NCBI RefSeq assembly: GCF_000699445.3
Contig: NC_067195.1
Location: 64,972,591 to 65,036,590, forward strand
DNA: 64,000 nt
Direction: 5' to 3'
Source of the DNA: Schistosoma haematobium
Taxonomy: Eukaryota > Platyhelminthes > Trematoda > Strigeidida > Schistosomatidae
Made by a program: the position numbers and the translations under genes. The notes below the pieces were generated by a model. That model was not told the DNA's origin. It was given only the letters and a program-made list of their open reading frames with translations, and searched no databases. Each line of letters starts with the position of its first letter. Positions within the stretch are counted from its first letter, which is position 1. This document shows positions 23,000 to 33,899 of this stretch, piece after piece.

Positions 23000-25900
23000 C
23001 TACGAAGTGTAAAACAAATGTTCATTAACAATGAATTATCACAGAATTATGAGCATTAGAACAAATAATGTCGGAAATAGTAAGGACTAGGGAACTATGT
23101 ACACGATTATTGTAAAACGTAATGAATAGTGCATATATCACGAACAAACCTAGTGATACTAAGTTTAAAAGTAGTTAACCGATTCCGCATACAAACAAAA
23201 GAGAGCTATACTATTGTGAGCAAAATACCTAATATATTGCTACGTTTGAAGCGATTACGAAATCACCTAAAACGGGAGAACGGAACGGAAGTCAGTAACA
23301 CAACAATAAGATAAGCTAAACTATTCCACTACGCCCCAGCCCTGCTAACTAGAGGGAGAAGACCAGAATCAACCGAGGGAAATGCATATTGCGCGAACAG
23401 TCGGAAGCACGAACGAACGAGCACACAACTCATGTGTATATATGCAGCACGAAAATTTCATTGGAAAACTTCACAAAGTAGTGTACTGAAGGAGGAAACA
23501 AAACAATGACATTAAGGTCCTTTCAAGTGGGAAATATAATTTGAAGCCCAAAATGGGTGCTCTTGGCAAGAAAGTGAGAGATCCAAATTTTTAAGACAAA
23601 ATTACAAAAATAAGACGATTAGCGAGTCATTTCTGGAGATCTAGCATCCCCAAAACCCAGCATTTTTAATAGTTTGTTCTTGGGGCTCACTTGCATCTTG
23701 ACCGTTTTTATCTCTGTTGTCGAAGTGACTACCTTCTGTGATGTAGATCGATTTGTTGCTGTACTTCTTCTTGCGTAGAGACTGGGGGAAGGTTGAAGGT
23801 ATTCAACAGAACTTCGAGTAGGTGATCTGGAGCTAACCACTTCCGTAGCTGGTTCCGGTGTCAAGTCTACCTGTGATTCAGTTCAGGAGTCGTGGTTTCG
23901 GTCGTAGTCTCGAGTGCACACCAGACATCCAACCTCGAACGTTGGCAACTTCCAGGACCTACTCTACGGTGGTTGTCTTCGAAGGCATCGGGCTGTGGAT
24001 CGTCCTCAATCTTCTCATGAGGATCTTTGCTGGGGACTTCTGCTCTAGTAACGTATCATTTGGTGTCGTTCGATAAACAAACAAGGAGTTTTATAGTAAT
24101 TCGACTGGCATTCCCTTCCCTTTTGACTCAAGTAAGGCACTCTTAAAGGTGTCCACAAACCTTTCTCCTTGGACATTTGATTGTAAGGGAGAGGGAGGAA
24201 ATGTTTGATGGCTAGCCGTCGGCAGAGTTCGTGGAACTGGTTGAAAGTGAACTGCGAACCGTTATCTGATACAATTACACCAGACAATTCATCCAGGTAG
24301 ATCACTGTCAAGAGCTGCAGCGTTTTGATCGTCGTTAGTGACACGATGGGGAGGATTTCTGGCTATTTCGGAAACGCATCAACTACAAATATATAAGTAG
24401 TTCCATTGACTGGGACGGCGAAGTCGGCATGTATCCTGAACCAGGAATATTCAGACTGTGGCTATGAAAACGGCGGCATTTTAGCGTTAAATTTTGCAGC
24501 TTGTTGACGCTGCATGCATCTACCTATCAAGTTCATGGTGGGCTGGTCCATGAGTAGCCAATATGCAAAACTTCAAGCTATAGACTTCATTCGTTTTACT
24601 CTGGGATGACCAATATGAAACTGCTTCAACACATTTGATCGTAGGGATTCTGACATCACCACTCTCTCCAAACATCATGCATTTGTTTACGATGCCATCT
24701 AAACTAGTAGACGGCCAACCGTTAGTAACGTAGTTTATCGTCTTCTTAATGATCGGATCATTCCTGGAAGCAGCTTGGATCCCCGATGCTGACATTCACA
24801 AAGCACGAATGGCAGTCGTCGGTTAACATTCTGCGTGATCTCCTATCGAAAGCGAAGCGATAAACATGTTTTCCTCTGACGTAGTGTTCACTGATACGTC
24901 GTGACAAAGCGTCCGCCTGACCAAAGTGTTGGGTGCATCGGTACTGAATTCCGAAATCATGACCCAATAGTACCAAGGCCCATCGCTAGAGACGATTTGA
25001 AAAATGGGTTGGGACACCAGATTTTGAACCAAAAACTGTAAGAAGCTTGTGGTCTGTTAGAATAGTAAATCCTCGACCATATAAGAACTTGTTGAAACGA
25101 CGAACAGTAAAGGCAAGGGAGTGACACCATCTTCATCTGACTGTACTTTTTTTCTGCCGACGTTAATGTGCGGGATGCATTCATTATAGCTTCTGTCGCG
25201 CCCGGAAGTTGATGTAAAATGACGGCGCCACGCTCAAGGACTGAAGCATCCACAGCCACGATGATTGGCATAGACGGATCGTAGCACGTTAGTAATAATT
25301 CCGAGCTAATAATCGTCTTCAGTTTGTAGAAAGCTACTTCACACTCTTTTGTCCAATTTTAAGTGATGTTCATATTCAGAAGACAATTCAGTAAGCCCCG
25401 GATATCATGCATCGAAGGGACAAACGCTGACTAATAACTAATTAATCGTAGGATAGAGACATTGGTGGGAGTAGGCATCGATTATATAGCTCGAATATTT
25501 TCGAAATCTGGTCGGCGGTCTGCAGCGTCAAAGATGAATCTCAAATATTTCACCGACTTTAAGACCTAACATGCTCAACATTACGAAACAATCATTCAAT
25601 ATTTAAGAGATAAGCAAATGAAACAATCGGTTAAACAAGGAACTAAATCCAAATAATTTAGAAATACAGCTGAGAAATCTTGTACACCAAGTTAATTAAA
25701 TAATGCAGTTCAGTAATCACACAGACTTGTCAAGGTTACACATATTATTTGATTCCCCAAAAAGTAAATGGGCTGGGGCTCTAATCAGGGGAGAAATTCA
25801 CTGTATCGTGTCAAACTAGATTGTTAATATTATCGTTTCAATGAACTTGAATGCTTACTTTCGATGAGGCTATTCACGAAGTTTGACCAGGTTATTGAAT

Positions 25901-28900
25901 CAACTACATTGGTTTATGAGGAACCTGTGTTCAGGTTGGGACTCATTTGCAAAGTACAGACACATGCATTGGGCTTCAAATGACACTTGTTCGACGACTA
26001 GTGACATTACCCAATGACCTAAATCCAAGATGGTGGAAGTGTCTTGATTCGATGGAGTGTTACATTTTCTAATCTTAAACTGATTTGTTTCACATTAACA
26101 GCAAAGCTGAATTAAAATTTTATAAATTTACCTTGCAAGAATTTAGTTTAAAAGTGCTAAATCATGCTTTTTATTGAAACACGTTTCAGTGGTAAACGGA
26201 CACCCAAGTAAAGAAATACAACTTGATAAAACGTAAAACATTTTGACGCACTTGTAGAATCGGTTCCCAAGTAAAGCTATTTTCAACTTTTGTAGAACTC
26301 TCGATACCTTTAAGTTGTTTAGGACTGATCGATTTACCTAGCTCTGGATTTGGATGACTGCGTTTACAATGAATATTCTCTATCTCGGATGTTTTAGGAG
26401 GAGGAAGCAGATGTTTGTTGAATTGCGAAACAGAACTCATATATTCACTGAAACCACTTTGAAGCCAAATGGAAGCAGTTTGCTGCCCTATAAATAATCA
26501 TGGGGAATAGTTAGGTGATAATCAGTTTAGCAGAAAAACTGAAATCGCTATGAAGCAATAAATATTACATTGGAATAAGATTTATAATATCTGGCATTAG
26601 GTCCAAACGTAAATGATGACAGGATCTCTAGAAGTACTTCGCATAAAAAAGACTGGTAGTTCGAAAGATTATAAATCAAAGTGAGAGATAAAGGATTTTA
26701 TTTTAATATGGTGTCAGATCTATACGAATGCCTTGCATCCAAAGTATGATAAAAATTCCACAATTAAATTGCCAAGAAACTCCTGTTATCACAACTTACT
26801 GAGATTATGGACCGATCAATGTTAGACCATCATTGAAAAACTAGAGGCACTAGACGGCCGTTTTCTGACCGTAGCTGCTACCTTGACGTGGTGGTCGGGT
26901 TTGCCTATTGTGACAAATTAAATAAGCACTTGACCTCTAGACCACTGAGTCGGCATCCAATGGTGTTATCGTCTAATTTCAGTCAATCCACGATATTGAG
27001 CGACCATCTTCCATTGATTCCGGTGGATAACTGCCTCACACCCAACACGGTTGGACTCCACTGACCACGACTTCCCTCTAAGACTCTGAGAATTCGTTCT
27101 CGAGGCTAGTCACTAACGAGCACAGTGATCACGATCTCAATGAAGATACAACAATCTCCACAACCCCTTTACTAATAATCAAATTAATTTAATTTGTAGA
27201 GCAGAATGTTAAAGTCGACGAAAGAACGAGCGTTATAAACCCATGAACGCATACGATTTAGTTTAATTTGCATCGTTCTACACAAATTAGATATGCTTGA
27301 GAATTGGTCTTACTACTATATATTTACGTTTCGACCTCTTATCACCCCACTTTTTTGTTCCATATTCACGGATGATTTTGTTGTATTTCTCTTTTAATTC
27401 TACACTCATACAAGTATTATAATTTTTTGTCTTTAGATTGTACGTGCTGATGATATACTGATGCAAACTTTCTACTTTAAGAAATGACGTTTAAGCCATT
27501 TTAAACCGCAACAAAACTCCAATAAGTAGCGCAGGAGTATCGTTATTACAAAGACAATACGGTAACTGATTTCACCAAGTCTTGTAAGATGTAAATTTCC
27601 TAATGAAGATCGAGATTATGGATGCCATAGATAGCATAATTCGAAATCGATCACAATGTCACAGAAACATTTAAGATTTAGCTTCCTTGAAATCTTGTAA
27701 ATATTGTTACTTGAAATTTATTTTTCTGCTGGATTATATACTTCATTCTCATTTTTTATATCATGCCATTCTCGTCAATGTTTTTCTCCAATAATACTAT
27801 GCAGTATCAAAATTTAAGACGATGCACTTTCTGCATTGAACCTTATCATTTAAACTATTTTCAGGGTCCAAAACTAAGGATATTCATAGTATGAGCAGTC
27901 TATTCGACTTGTTTAAATCGTTAAGGTTTTTTGTGATATTTGGAAGTGTAAAAACAATTAATAAAACGCTTCTCCACTTTTAATAAGTCAAGAAAAATGC
28001 TAGTGATTCGTAATCTCAATATCATACGAAACAGGTCATAATAGTGATCCTTACATTTCAAGTGATTCATTTGTTTTCTTGGCCAAATTATCTAAGTAAA
28101 TCCAATAATTACAGATTTTCGACAATCGGTAATTTGTATTAAGATGAGGAGATCGAGTCTATGAACTCAGTAGATTTGTTAAATAAGTATGGAATCGTAA
28201 AGTTATATCGGAATTCCGGAGTTCCGTCTGAAAACATTTCTGCTAACCACACAAAAGGTTCACAAACCATTAGTTAATATTTCGGTCAGTAAACCACTAA
28301 GAAGCCAATCCAAACAAACGTTTTATCTACCATCTGTTATTTTTATGCAGATAATAGAGGTGATAAGTTTGACTAAGAGATGTGTGTTTTATTACGTTAT
28401 CTTTGCTTTAGTTAGATGTTAACAACACACTATATTTCTGAGGAACGTGTGGAGAAATTTATACCCTGATAATAAGCATATGTAAAAATAATTACCCATG
28501 TTTGGAATGTTCAACGTTGTTCGTGACACGTCATACTCCCTCTCCAGACATTCAACTGTGCTTATATGTTGAAAACCTGATTCTAGTAAAGCTGTACAGG
28601 ATCTCTGAACTTGTTCGATACAAGGTGAGAATAAACATACACGACCAACTAAAAAGTAAAATGGATGTGGAAAACTAAATTATTCGCTTAATATGGTTTG
28701 CTACAGTCAAACTAAAATTGAGATACTATCAAAAATGACATAAAATTAGTCACAAACCAAATGGAGGAATCCCAACTCACTGTTAATAATAAAATAAAAC
28801 GTTGTAAGGTGACAATATTAGTCAACGTGCGTATTTATTAAATAGAAAAGACTCTCTTTGGATTTTGGCTTCCATCTTGATTTCAGTTGGTTGATGCTTA

Positions 28901-31900
28901 TATTTTATCGTACATAATAAGTCACGACGATTTGATTTCTGACCAACAAAAAGACGTTTTTTGATATACTGCAGATGAACACCTTAAAGAAATTTTGCCA
29001 GACATATAGAAAGTGGATTTCCAGTCATTTTCGTAAAACAAAGGGATTACCTGACTACAAGACAAGAATCGAATTTACGAAAAAGTGAAGCAATTGGTTC
29101 GACATTACATATGAGATACAGATACTGAAGGTATACAGCATAGAGGCTAAATGTATTCAAAGGGCGATCCATGGCATCCTTGACTGGTTTTGTGGACTGT
29201 GTGAAGGAACGAAAGTTCCAAGCAGAGTTTCTCAAGGTAGATAAGTTTAGTAGCCGAGAAAAAACCAGATAATCGAAAAGTAAAAATATTCACTTATGAA
29301 CTGTAAATCTAAATTTCCATTTTAAAATCTACTGATTGTTCGCCTCTTAAAAATTTCCTCTAATTATCATTTTGCTGATTATATGCTGACACGCTGTTTG
29401 TTGCAGTTTTCAAGTTCATTGACTGAATCAATCTTCACTAAACTAACCACCGGAGATGAGGTAAATGTATACTAGATGTACAAGATCCAGTCTTCTGAAT
29501 TTTAAGGAACACAGAAAACGATCTGCAAAAGCAACATAGAGATGGGCTACACGGTTTTCGCCTCATTTCAGACAAACTTCCTGCACATTATAAACTATCG
29601 TTTATAATGCCCTGGTACGGCCGAGAGTGAGGAGAGTCCGCCCTCCCTCTCGAAATGCTCTCACATGGCCACCCGTATATAGCCTCTGCCAGGGAAGTCC
29701 TACTCACTGTCTTCTGGTGGTGAGGGTGTTGTTTACAAAAATGAGAGGACGAAAAGCGAATGTCCGGCGCTTTAACCGGATTCCAAACCAATGGTGCACA
29801 TGGGCTCCAGTATCCTGCGGGAACAAATGGCGTATGTACCAATCGTTGGTCACCGGCTACCATGGGACTGCATCTCCTTACGATGCTCCACTGCCTTGTG
29901 GGTCAGACCCTTAGGTCAAAGGCTCGGGGTGTGGCCCCCTAAGAAAACCACCTGCTTCGGTTTGGGCACCCGGGCAGTATCACAGCCCTCAAACACCGAA
30001 TGGGACTTGTGTGGCGCATATGTATTTGGTGCCTCCTTGTACCAATATCTATGTGTTAAAATAAATAAATAAATAATCGTTACTCATACATAAACAACTT
30101 CGGAAACTAGGCATAATTTTAATGACTATTACTTCTGTTACCCTATTAAATTAGCCTTCGGTTGATTTCATTTTGAATATTATGGTTACATATACGAAGC
30201 AACTGATGGACGATTCAGTGACCCATAACTTATGGATCACGGAAGTATGGACAGGATATTAAAAATAACTGAATTCTTCCCCTAATCAGCGTCAAAACCT
30301 ACATTTCGTTACTGAAACTATGATGAAGTGGTTAAAAATTAACTAAATAAGCTACTGAGTCATAGCTACTCATGAAAAAAGAGAAGAAATATTTAAGTTT
30401 GTTTCGAATACTATTTTCAGATACTCTATAAAAAAAATTACAAACTTTACTTGAATCAGGGCGGAGAGTACGTCCAAGATGAGGAATAACTACCCATGGC
30501 CTAGGCAGATCCAAGACAACAGCATCTACACCATTAGGATTTAATTCACTCCCGACTGGTGGAAAATAATCATTACAAACATCACGGATATCAACCTTCA
30601 CAACATCCCCAAGTGAATGTGACTGAATAAATCATGGGATCAAATAGAAAATAATATGGAAATGAGTATTCTTGAAAAAAACTATATCGTAATTTTACTC
30701 TTCTAAAATTAGATGCATGAAGAAACGTGTGCATCGAAGATAGAAATTAACGGATAAGCTAATTCCGTGGTTTTTTGTCAACAATGATCTACAGTTCAAA
30801 CTTTTACTTATTGTAATGAATCAGTATTTACTCTAAATACCCATAACTAAATGGTACATTGTAGAACATCATGTGACATAAAAGAACAATGTATGGTAAA
30901 TGTTATGACTAGTGGTCGACTGTTATGACTGCGTCGCCAATTGTTTTATCTGGTCGTCGCTAAGTCTTATGTCGAAATAACTTGTCACTTATACTTGTGA
31001 AACGAGGAACCACTAAAATTTCCACGATGCGAAAGTAAGAACACAAAGACTGGTACAAGTAAAGGTTTATGAACCCCGAAACACGACGACGACCCTAGCC
31101 GAAAATACACTCATTTATACATTGATTGTACATCTATTTTGATTATTAATCAGGATGAAATCATATATATCAAAAATACCTAGAATTATAACAAATCATA
31201 TGCTGTGTCATGCTCAGCATAGTTCATGCTAATTTAATACAAGAATACCGTATCTTGAACAAAAATCACAGTCAGTAAAAGAATGTAATTTTGCTTTTTA
31301 ATCCCAACATATCAGTAAATAAGACTCAATTGTGCTATGCCACACAAAATATTCTAGGATAAAATATGTAGTGTTTACGGTAATGTAATTAGTGGATAAA
31401 TCAGTTCCAATAGGCATTACCTAGAATTTTCCAGTTTCTGAAATATTCTATCACAATGACCTGACAATAGACTTAACGTTTTCTATGCAATCAGGAATAA
31501 CGTTTAACTCAACAGACTCCTGGACAAGTATCCATGAAGACCATTTCCACCATATCAATAACCGAAATATACAAATCTACTTAAACCTACATAAGCAGAA
31601 AACAAAACTCACATTGAACTCTTCAGATGCCAACTTAACACGTTCACTATGAAAATCAAACGTATGAACATGACCATGGGGTAATACGGCTTGAGCTAAG
31701 AAATGCGTCAATGATCCGCTGCCTGTCCCCGCTTCGAACACCCATTTCCCAGGAGCCAAATCTAAGCCCCCAACAATTAAACTTGCATCACATGGATAAA
31801 TTATTTGAGTCCGATGAGGCAGTGTTTCTGACCATAGAGCTGGACTTAACGCTAATATATACACATATCCACGCGATGTTTGTATCTAAAAGCCCAAGAA

Positions 31901-32725
31901 TAAACTCAGTGATAATTATGAAGTAGTTGTGACGACGGTGATTCTAATGTTCGATTTTGAGAAACGAACACGACAAAAAACCCATACAAGAAAAGAAAAG
32001 AGTGGAACTATCTGCGTCAGTAATCTTTATTGTCGAAAGCAAGCAAAATTGTATGAAACTAATTTGGATAAAGCTCTAACAAATCAGTAAGAAATTGCAG
32101 AAACGGAAATACTCTTTAAAAGGGAATATTGTCAGACTGAAGGAATTATCTTTAGTTTTCACCGTTTCAGCAAAACAATCAACTATGGGTCATATCCATC
32201 ATATAACTAATGAACTACCAACCTTATAGAGAGAATCAGTTCGGTTAGAAAAGCCCTTCTAAATCACGTTAGTATGTGATATAAAGTAAACATTTTGCTG
32301 TTGATAATTTGATGAAACCTTGATTTTCCTCTAAAATATTGCAAATCATACACTAGAGCATTAGTAACGAAAAACAAAAAGTAGTCGTTTTGGACAACTG
32401 TGAGACTACTTCAATCAGAAATGTGTGAGACCTAAACACACTTATTACATGTAGTGAGGTAACCGGCAGTAGTGTTTTTATTCCGAACACCTAATTAATA
32501 AGTAATACTAGTAAGACTAAAAGTAATCACGGAAACGTCAGTCTGTCAACATACCTTCGATCCATACTTTTTTCCTACACAATCATCATGTCTCAATGCT
32601 CCAAAACGTGTCTGTAACACATCGCCCTTCTTAAGCACTGTAGTTAGATTCTTGAAACTCCCCAAATCGATTATAACACAATCTCCATACTGCGCTACAT
32701 CTTTTTGAAATGCATCGGGAGACAT
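22886..32725 (-). CDS. TRMT61A: tRNA (adenine(58)-N1)-methyltransferase catalytic subunit, six exons
   Basis: The exons on the - strand are 32725-32555, 31885-31613, 30622-30451, 28648-28496, 26487-26252 and 22999-22886, giving 372 codons. It is the SAM-dependent enzyme that, with TRMT6, makes m1A58 in the T loop of tRNAs. An N-terminal beta domain (about 1-65) is followed by a Rossmann fold: LPHRTQIIYPCDAS, the SAM-binding loop FEAGTGSGSLTHF, the acidic strand FDFHSERVKLASEEF, VDAVVLDLPRPW as the catalytic motif IV region, FSPCIEQVQRSC, and the C-terminal hallmark GHTGYITFAT. Phases agree at all five junctions. The protein is about 80 residues longer than vertebrate forms, through an insert of 60-80 residues before GHTGY. 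The first ATG gives MSPDAFQKDVAQYGD, matching the family start. Confidence 0.95.
23340..23600 (-). repeat. Possible 3' LTR of the intronic Gypsy relic
   Basis: Lies just downstream (on the - strand) of the Gypsy coding relic. It is non-coding, with a TATATA box-like tract near 23435 and the repetitive block cgttcgttcgtgctt. No second LTR copy was found, so ends are unknown. Confidence 0.35.
23619..25570 (-). pseudogene. Ty3/Gypsy relic: RT end, RNase H, integrase, inside TRMT61A intron 5
   Basis: Read on the - strand: the RT-RNase H junction (NWTKECEVAFYKLK, then YDPSMPIIVAVDAS), the RNase H region (SRTLTSAEKKYSQM; FGQADALSRRI near 24890), an integrase N-terminal part near 24790-24520, integrase core pieces (HADFAVPVNGTTYIFVVDAF; GVIVSDNGSQFTFNQF near 24270), then a Ser/Thr/Pro-rich tail to 23619. 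The RT-RH-IN order is Ty3/Gypsy. Frameshifts and stops occur every few hundred bases, so it is dead. It lies in the sense direction of TRMT61A. Confidence 0.88.
26252..26487 (-). CDS. TRMT61A: TRMT61A exon 5 (lineage-specific insert)
   Basis: The acceptor is tatttatag and the likely donor is gtgcgt, after SFTWEPILQ. The 78 codons (from QQTASIWLQSGFSEYMSS) have no clear counterpart in vertebrate TRMT61A and are rich in Ser, Lys and Pro. The donor is less canonical than the others, but it is the one that puts the GHTGY exon in phase. The open frame continuing to 26186 is read as intron. Confidence 0.75.
26808..26865 (-). repeat. Hammerhead-bearing repeat fragment in TRMT61A intron 4
   Basis: Contains atgttagaccatcattg and ggcactagacggccgtttt. 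The - strand core is already damaged (GAAAA for GAAAC) and the sequence leaves the family right after it. Confidence 0.7.
26866..27180. other. Moderate-GC block of unknown origin in TRMT61A intron 4
   Basis: Less AT-rich than its surroundings (for example cttgacgtggtggtcgggtt) and directly follows the hammerhead fragment. It reads like an inserted repeat, but no family is recognised. Confidence 0.35.
28496..28648 (-). CDS. TRMT61A: TRMT61A exon 4
   Basis: The acceptor is ctttttag and the donor is gtaatt. It encodes GRVCLFSPCIEQVQRSCTA, a near-invariant family motif, and then ECLEREYDVSRTTLNIPNM. Confidence 0.94.
29585..30077 (+). mobile_element. GC-rich LINE-derived non-autonomous unit with (AAAT)n tail, in TRMT61A intron 3
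   Basis: About 490 bp of markedly higher GC than its surroundings, ending in aaataaataaataaataat. Its last ~65 bases (from gtggcgcatatg through gtgcctccttgtacc) align with the 3' end of the LINE at 44040-46655. The front part carries open frames on both strands (29627-29914 +, 29588-29863 -) but no RT or endonuclease motif. It looks like a 5' region joined to a 3' end, or a SINE that borrowed the LINE tail. Insertion is antisense to TRMT61A. Confidence 0.7.
30451..30622 (-). CDS. TRMT61A: TRMT61A exon 3 (catalytic motif IV)
   Basis: The acceptor is ttattcag and the donor is gtaaag. It encodes SHSLGDVVKVDIRDVCND and DAVVLDLPRPWVVIPHLG. The Asp-Leu-Pro-x-Pro-Trp motif replaces the NPPY of other amino-methyltransferases, as is normal in this family. 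Confidence 0.94.
31613..31885 (-). CDS. TRMT61A: TRMT61A exon 2 (SAM-binding loop)
   Basis: The acceptor is cttttag and the donor is gtgagt. It opens IQTSRGYVYILALSPALW and contains LPHRTQIIY and the SAM-binding Gly-rich motif EAGTGSGSL. It is exactly 91 codons, phase 0 at both ends. Confidence 0.95.
32555..32725 (-). CDS. TRMT61A: TRMT61A exon 1 (start codon)
   Basis: Starts at the ATG at 32725-32723 (MSPDAFQKDVAQYGDCVI) and ends YGSK before donor gtatgt. It covers the N-terminal beta-barrel part (TRFGALRHDDCVGK), which aligns with the family motif around TRHGVLRH. Confidence 0.92.
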
Positions 32726-33899
32726 GACAAATTTATATGCGACGAACCACTTGTTTTATATTCGGGAAACGTGTTACTGAGTTAAAAGGAAATACGGAAT
32801 TGCATTAAGTAATGACAAGATTACTCTAGAAAATTAAGCATTACAAATCTGTATACTCCGAAAACTTTATCAATAGATGAACCAACATTTTATATAAGAC
32901 ACGAGCTCGTTCAGACCGAAGTTCACAGCTATCGCTTTAACAAAAGGCTAGAATGTTGCTGTGCTTGTACACAACTGGCCAAACTATCTGAAAATATACA
33001 CAAACTCTGAACTTGTTGTAGTATCTGATGTGCTTAAATAAAAGATCATAAGGCATTGACATTGCATTATAGATGAATTTCTCGACAATTCCTGTAAGAT
33101 TTAGTTAAACGTAGATATTTTACTTTAGTCCTCGAATACCGAAATAGAAACATAGAATGTGACAGAATGCAATGGTGACTCCCGTTGCTGAAAATAGCTT
33201 AGAATTAAAACCACGAGAACGAGAAAGTACGACATGCATTTGAGTACAGACTTAGGCGCACACAGTAGTATATTTATAAAGTAGGCTAGCTAAAAACTAA
33301 TTTTTAAAGACTACAATGGTGATTCAGTGGGAAAACTGAAAGCAGTATTCTTTTTTCCTTCATAATCGAAAATTCATCAAAAAGCAGCTGAAGATGACTC
33401 ACAATGAATGACTCAACATACATACTTAAGGCTTGTCAGAAGAGAGGCTAACTGGGTTACCGGGATAAAAAAGAATGAGCGGTCTCACTTATTTTCTAAA
33501 GCGCTAACACGAAAACCACTAACCACACATCGGCAACCACCCCTCAGTGGCAACGTCCATCGTTGGAGGTCGCTGAGCACTTGAAGGTCAAACTGTCATA
33601 GAACGGTTTGTGCGTTGCCTCGACAATTTGTAATGTTTCCCGGAAGCGGTCAAATCAAGAGAATTTGAAACTTGGTTTTAGTTTAGCCGTACTGTCTAAT
33701 AGCTTCCAACCCTTAAGTGATGAAAGCGAAAGAGCGAGTGTTTTAGAATGGAGTCGTGATTTAGTACTTGCGAATTAACTTTGGTTTTGCATGCTTGGTC
33801 TACTTCAAAATGATTCAAATGGTTGTGGATGGAATAGAAGAACATTTCGCTTAGCGAGTTTCCGTGTCTAGTTGCAGTGGATCAATAATATCTCCGGGC
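32726..33899. other. Region upstream of TRMT61A, no gene seen
   Basis: It must hold the TRMT61A promoter and 5' UTR, but no core promoter element is convincing. 33480-33700 is less AT-rich and may be repeat-derived. Confidence 0.4.

Noticed and set aside
26186..26440. Single-exon protein gene on -
   Set aside because: It is exon 5 of TRMT61A plus read-through into the intron.
31577..31864. Free-standing methyltransferase gene
   Set aside because: It is exon 2 of TRMT61A; the upstream and downstream exons join in phase.
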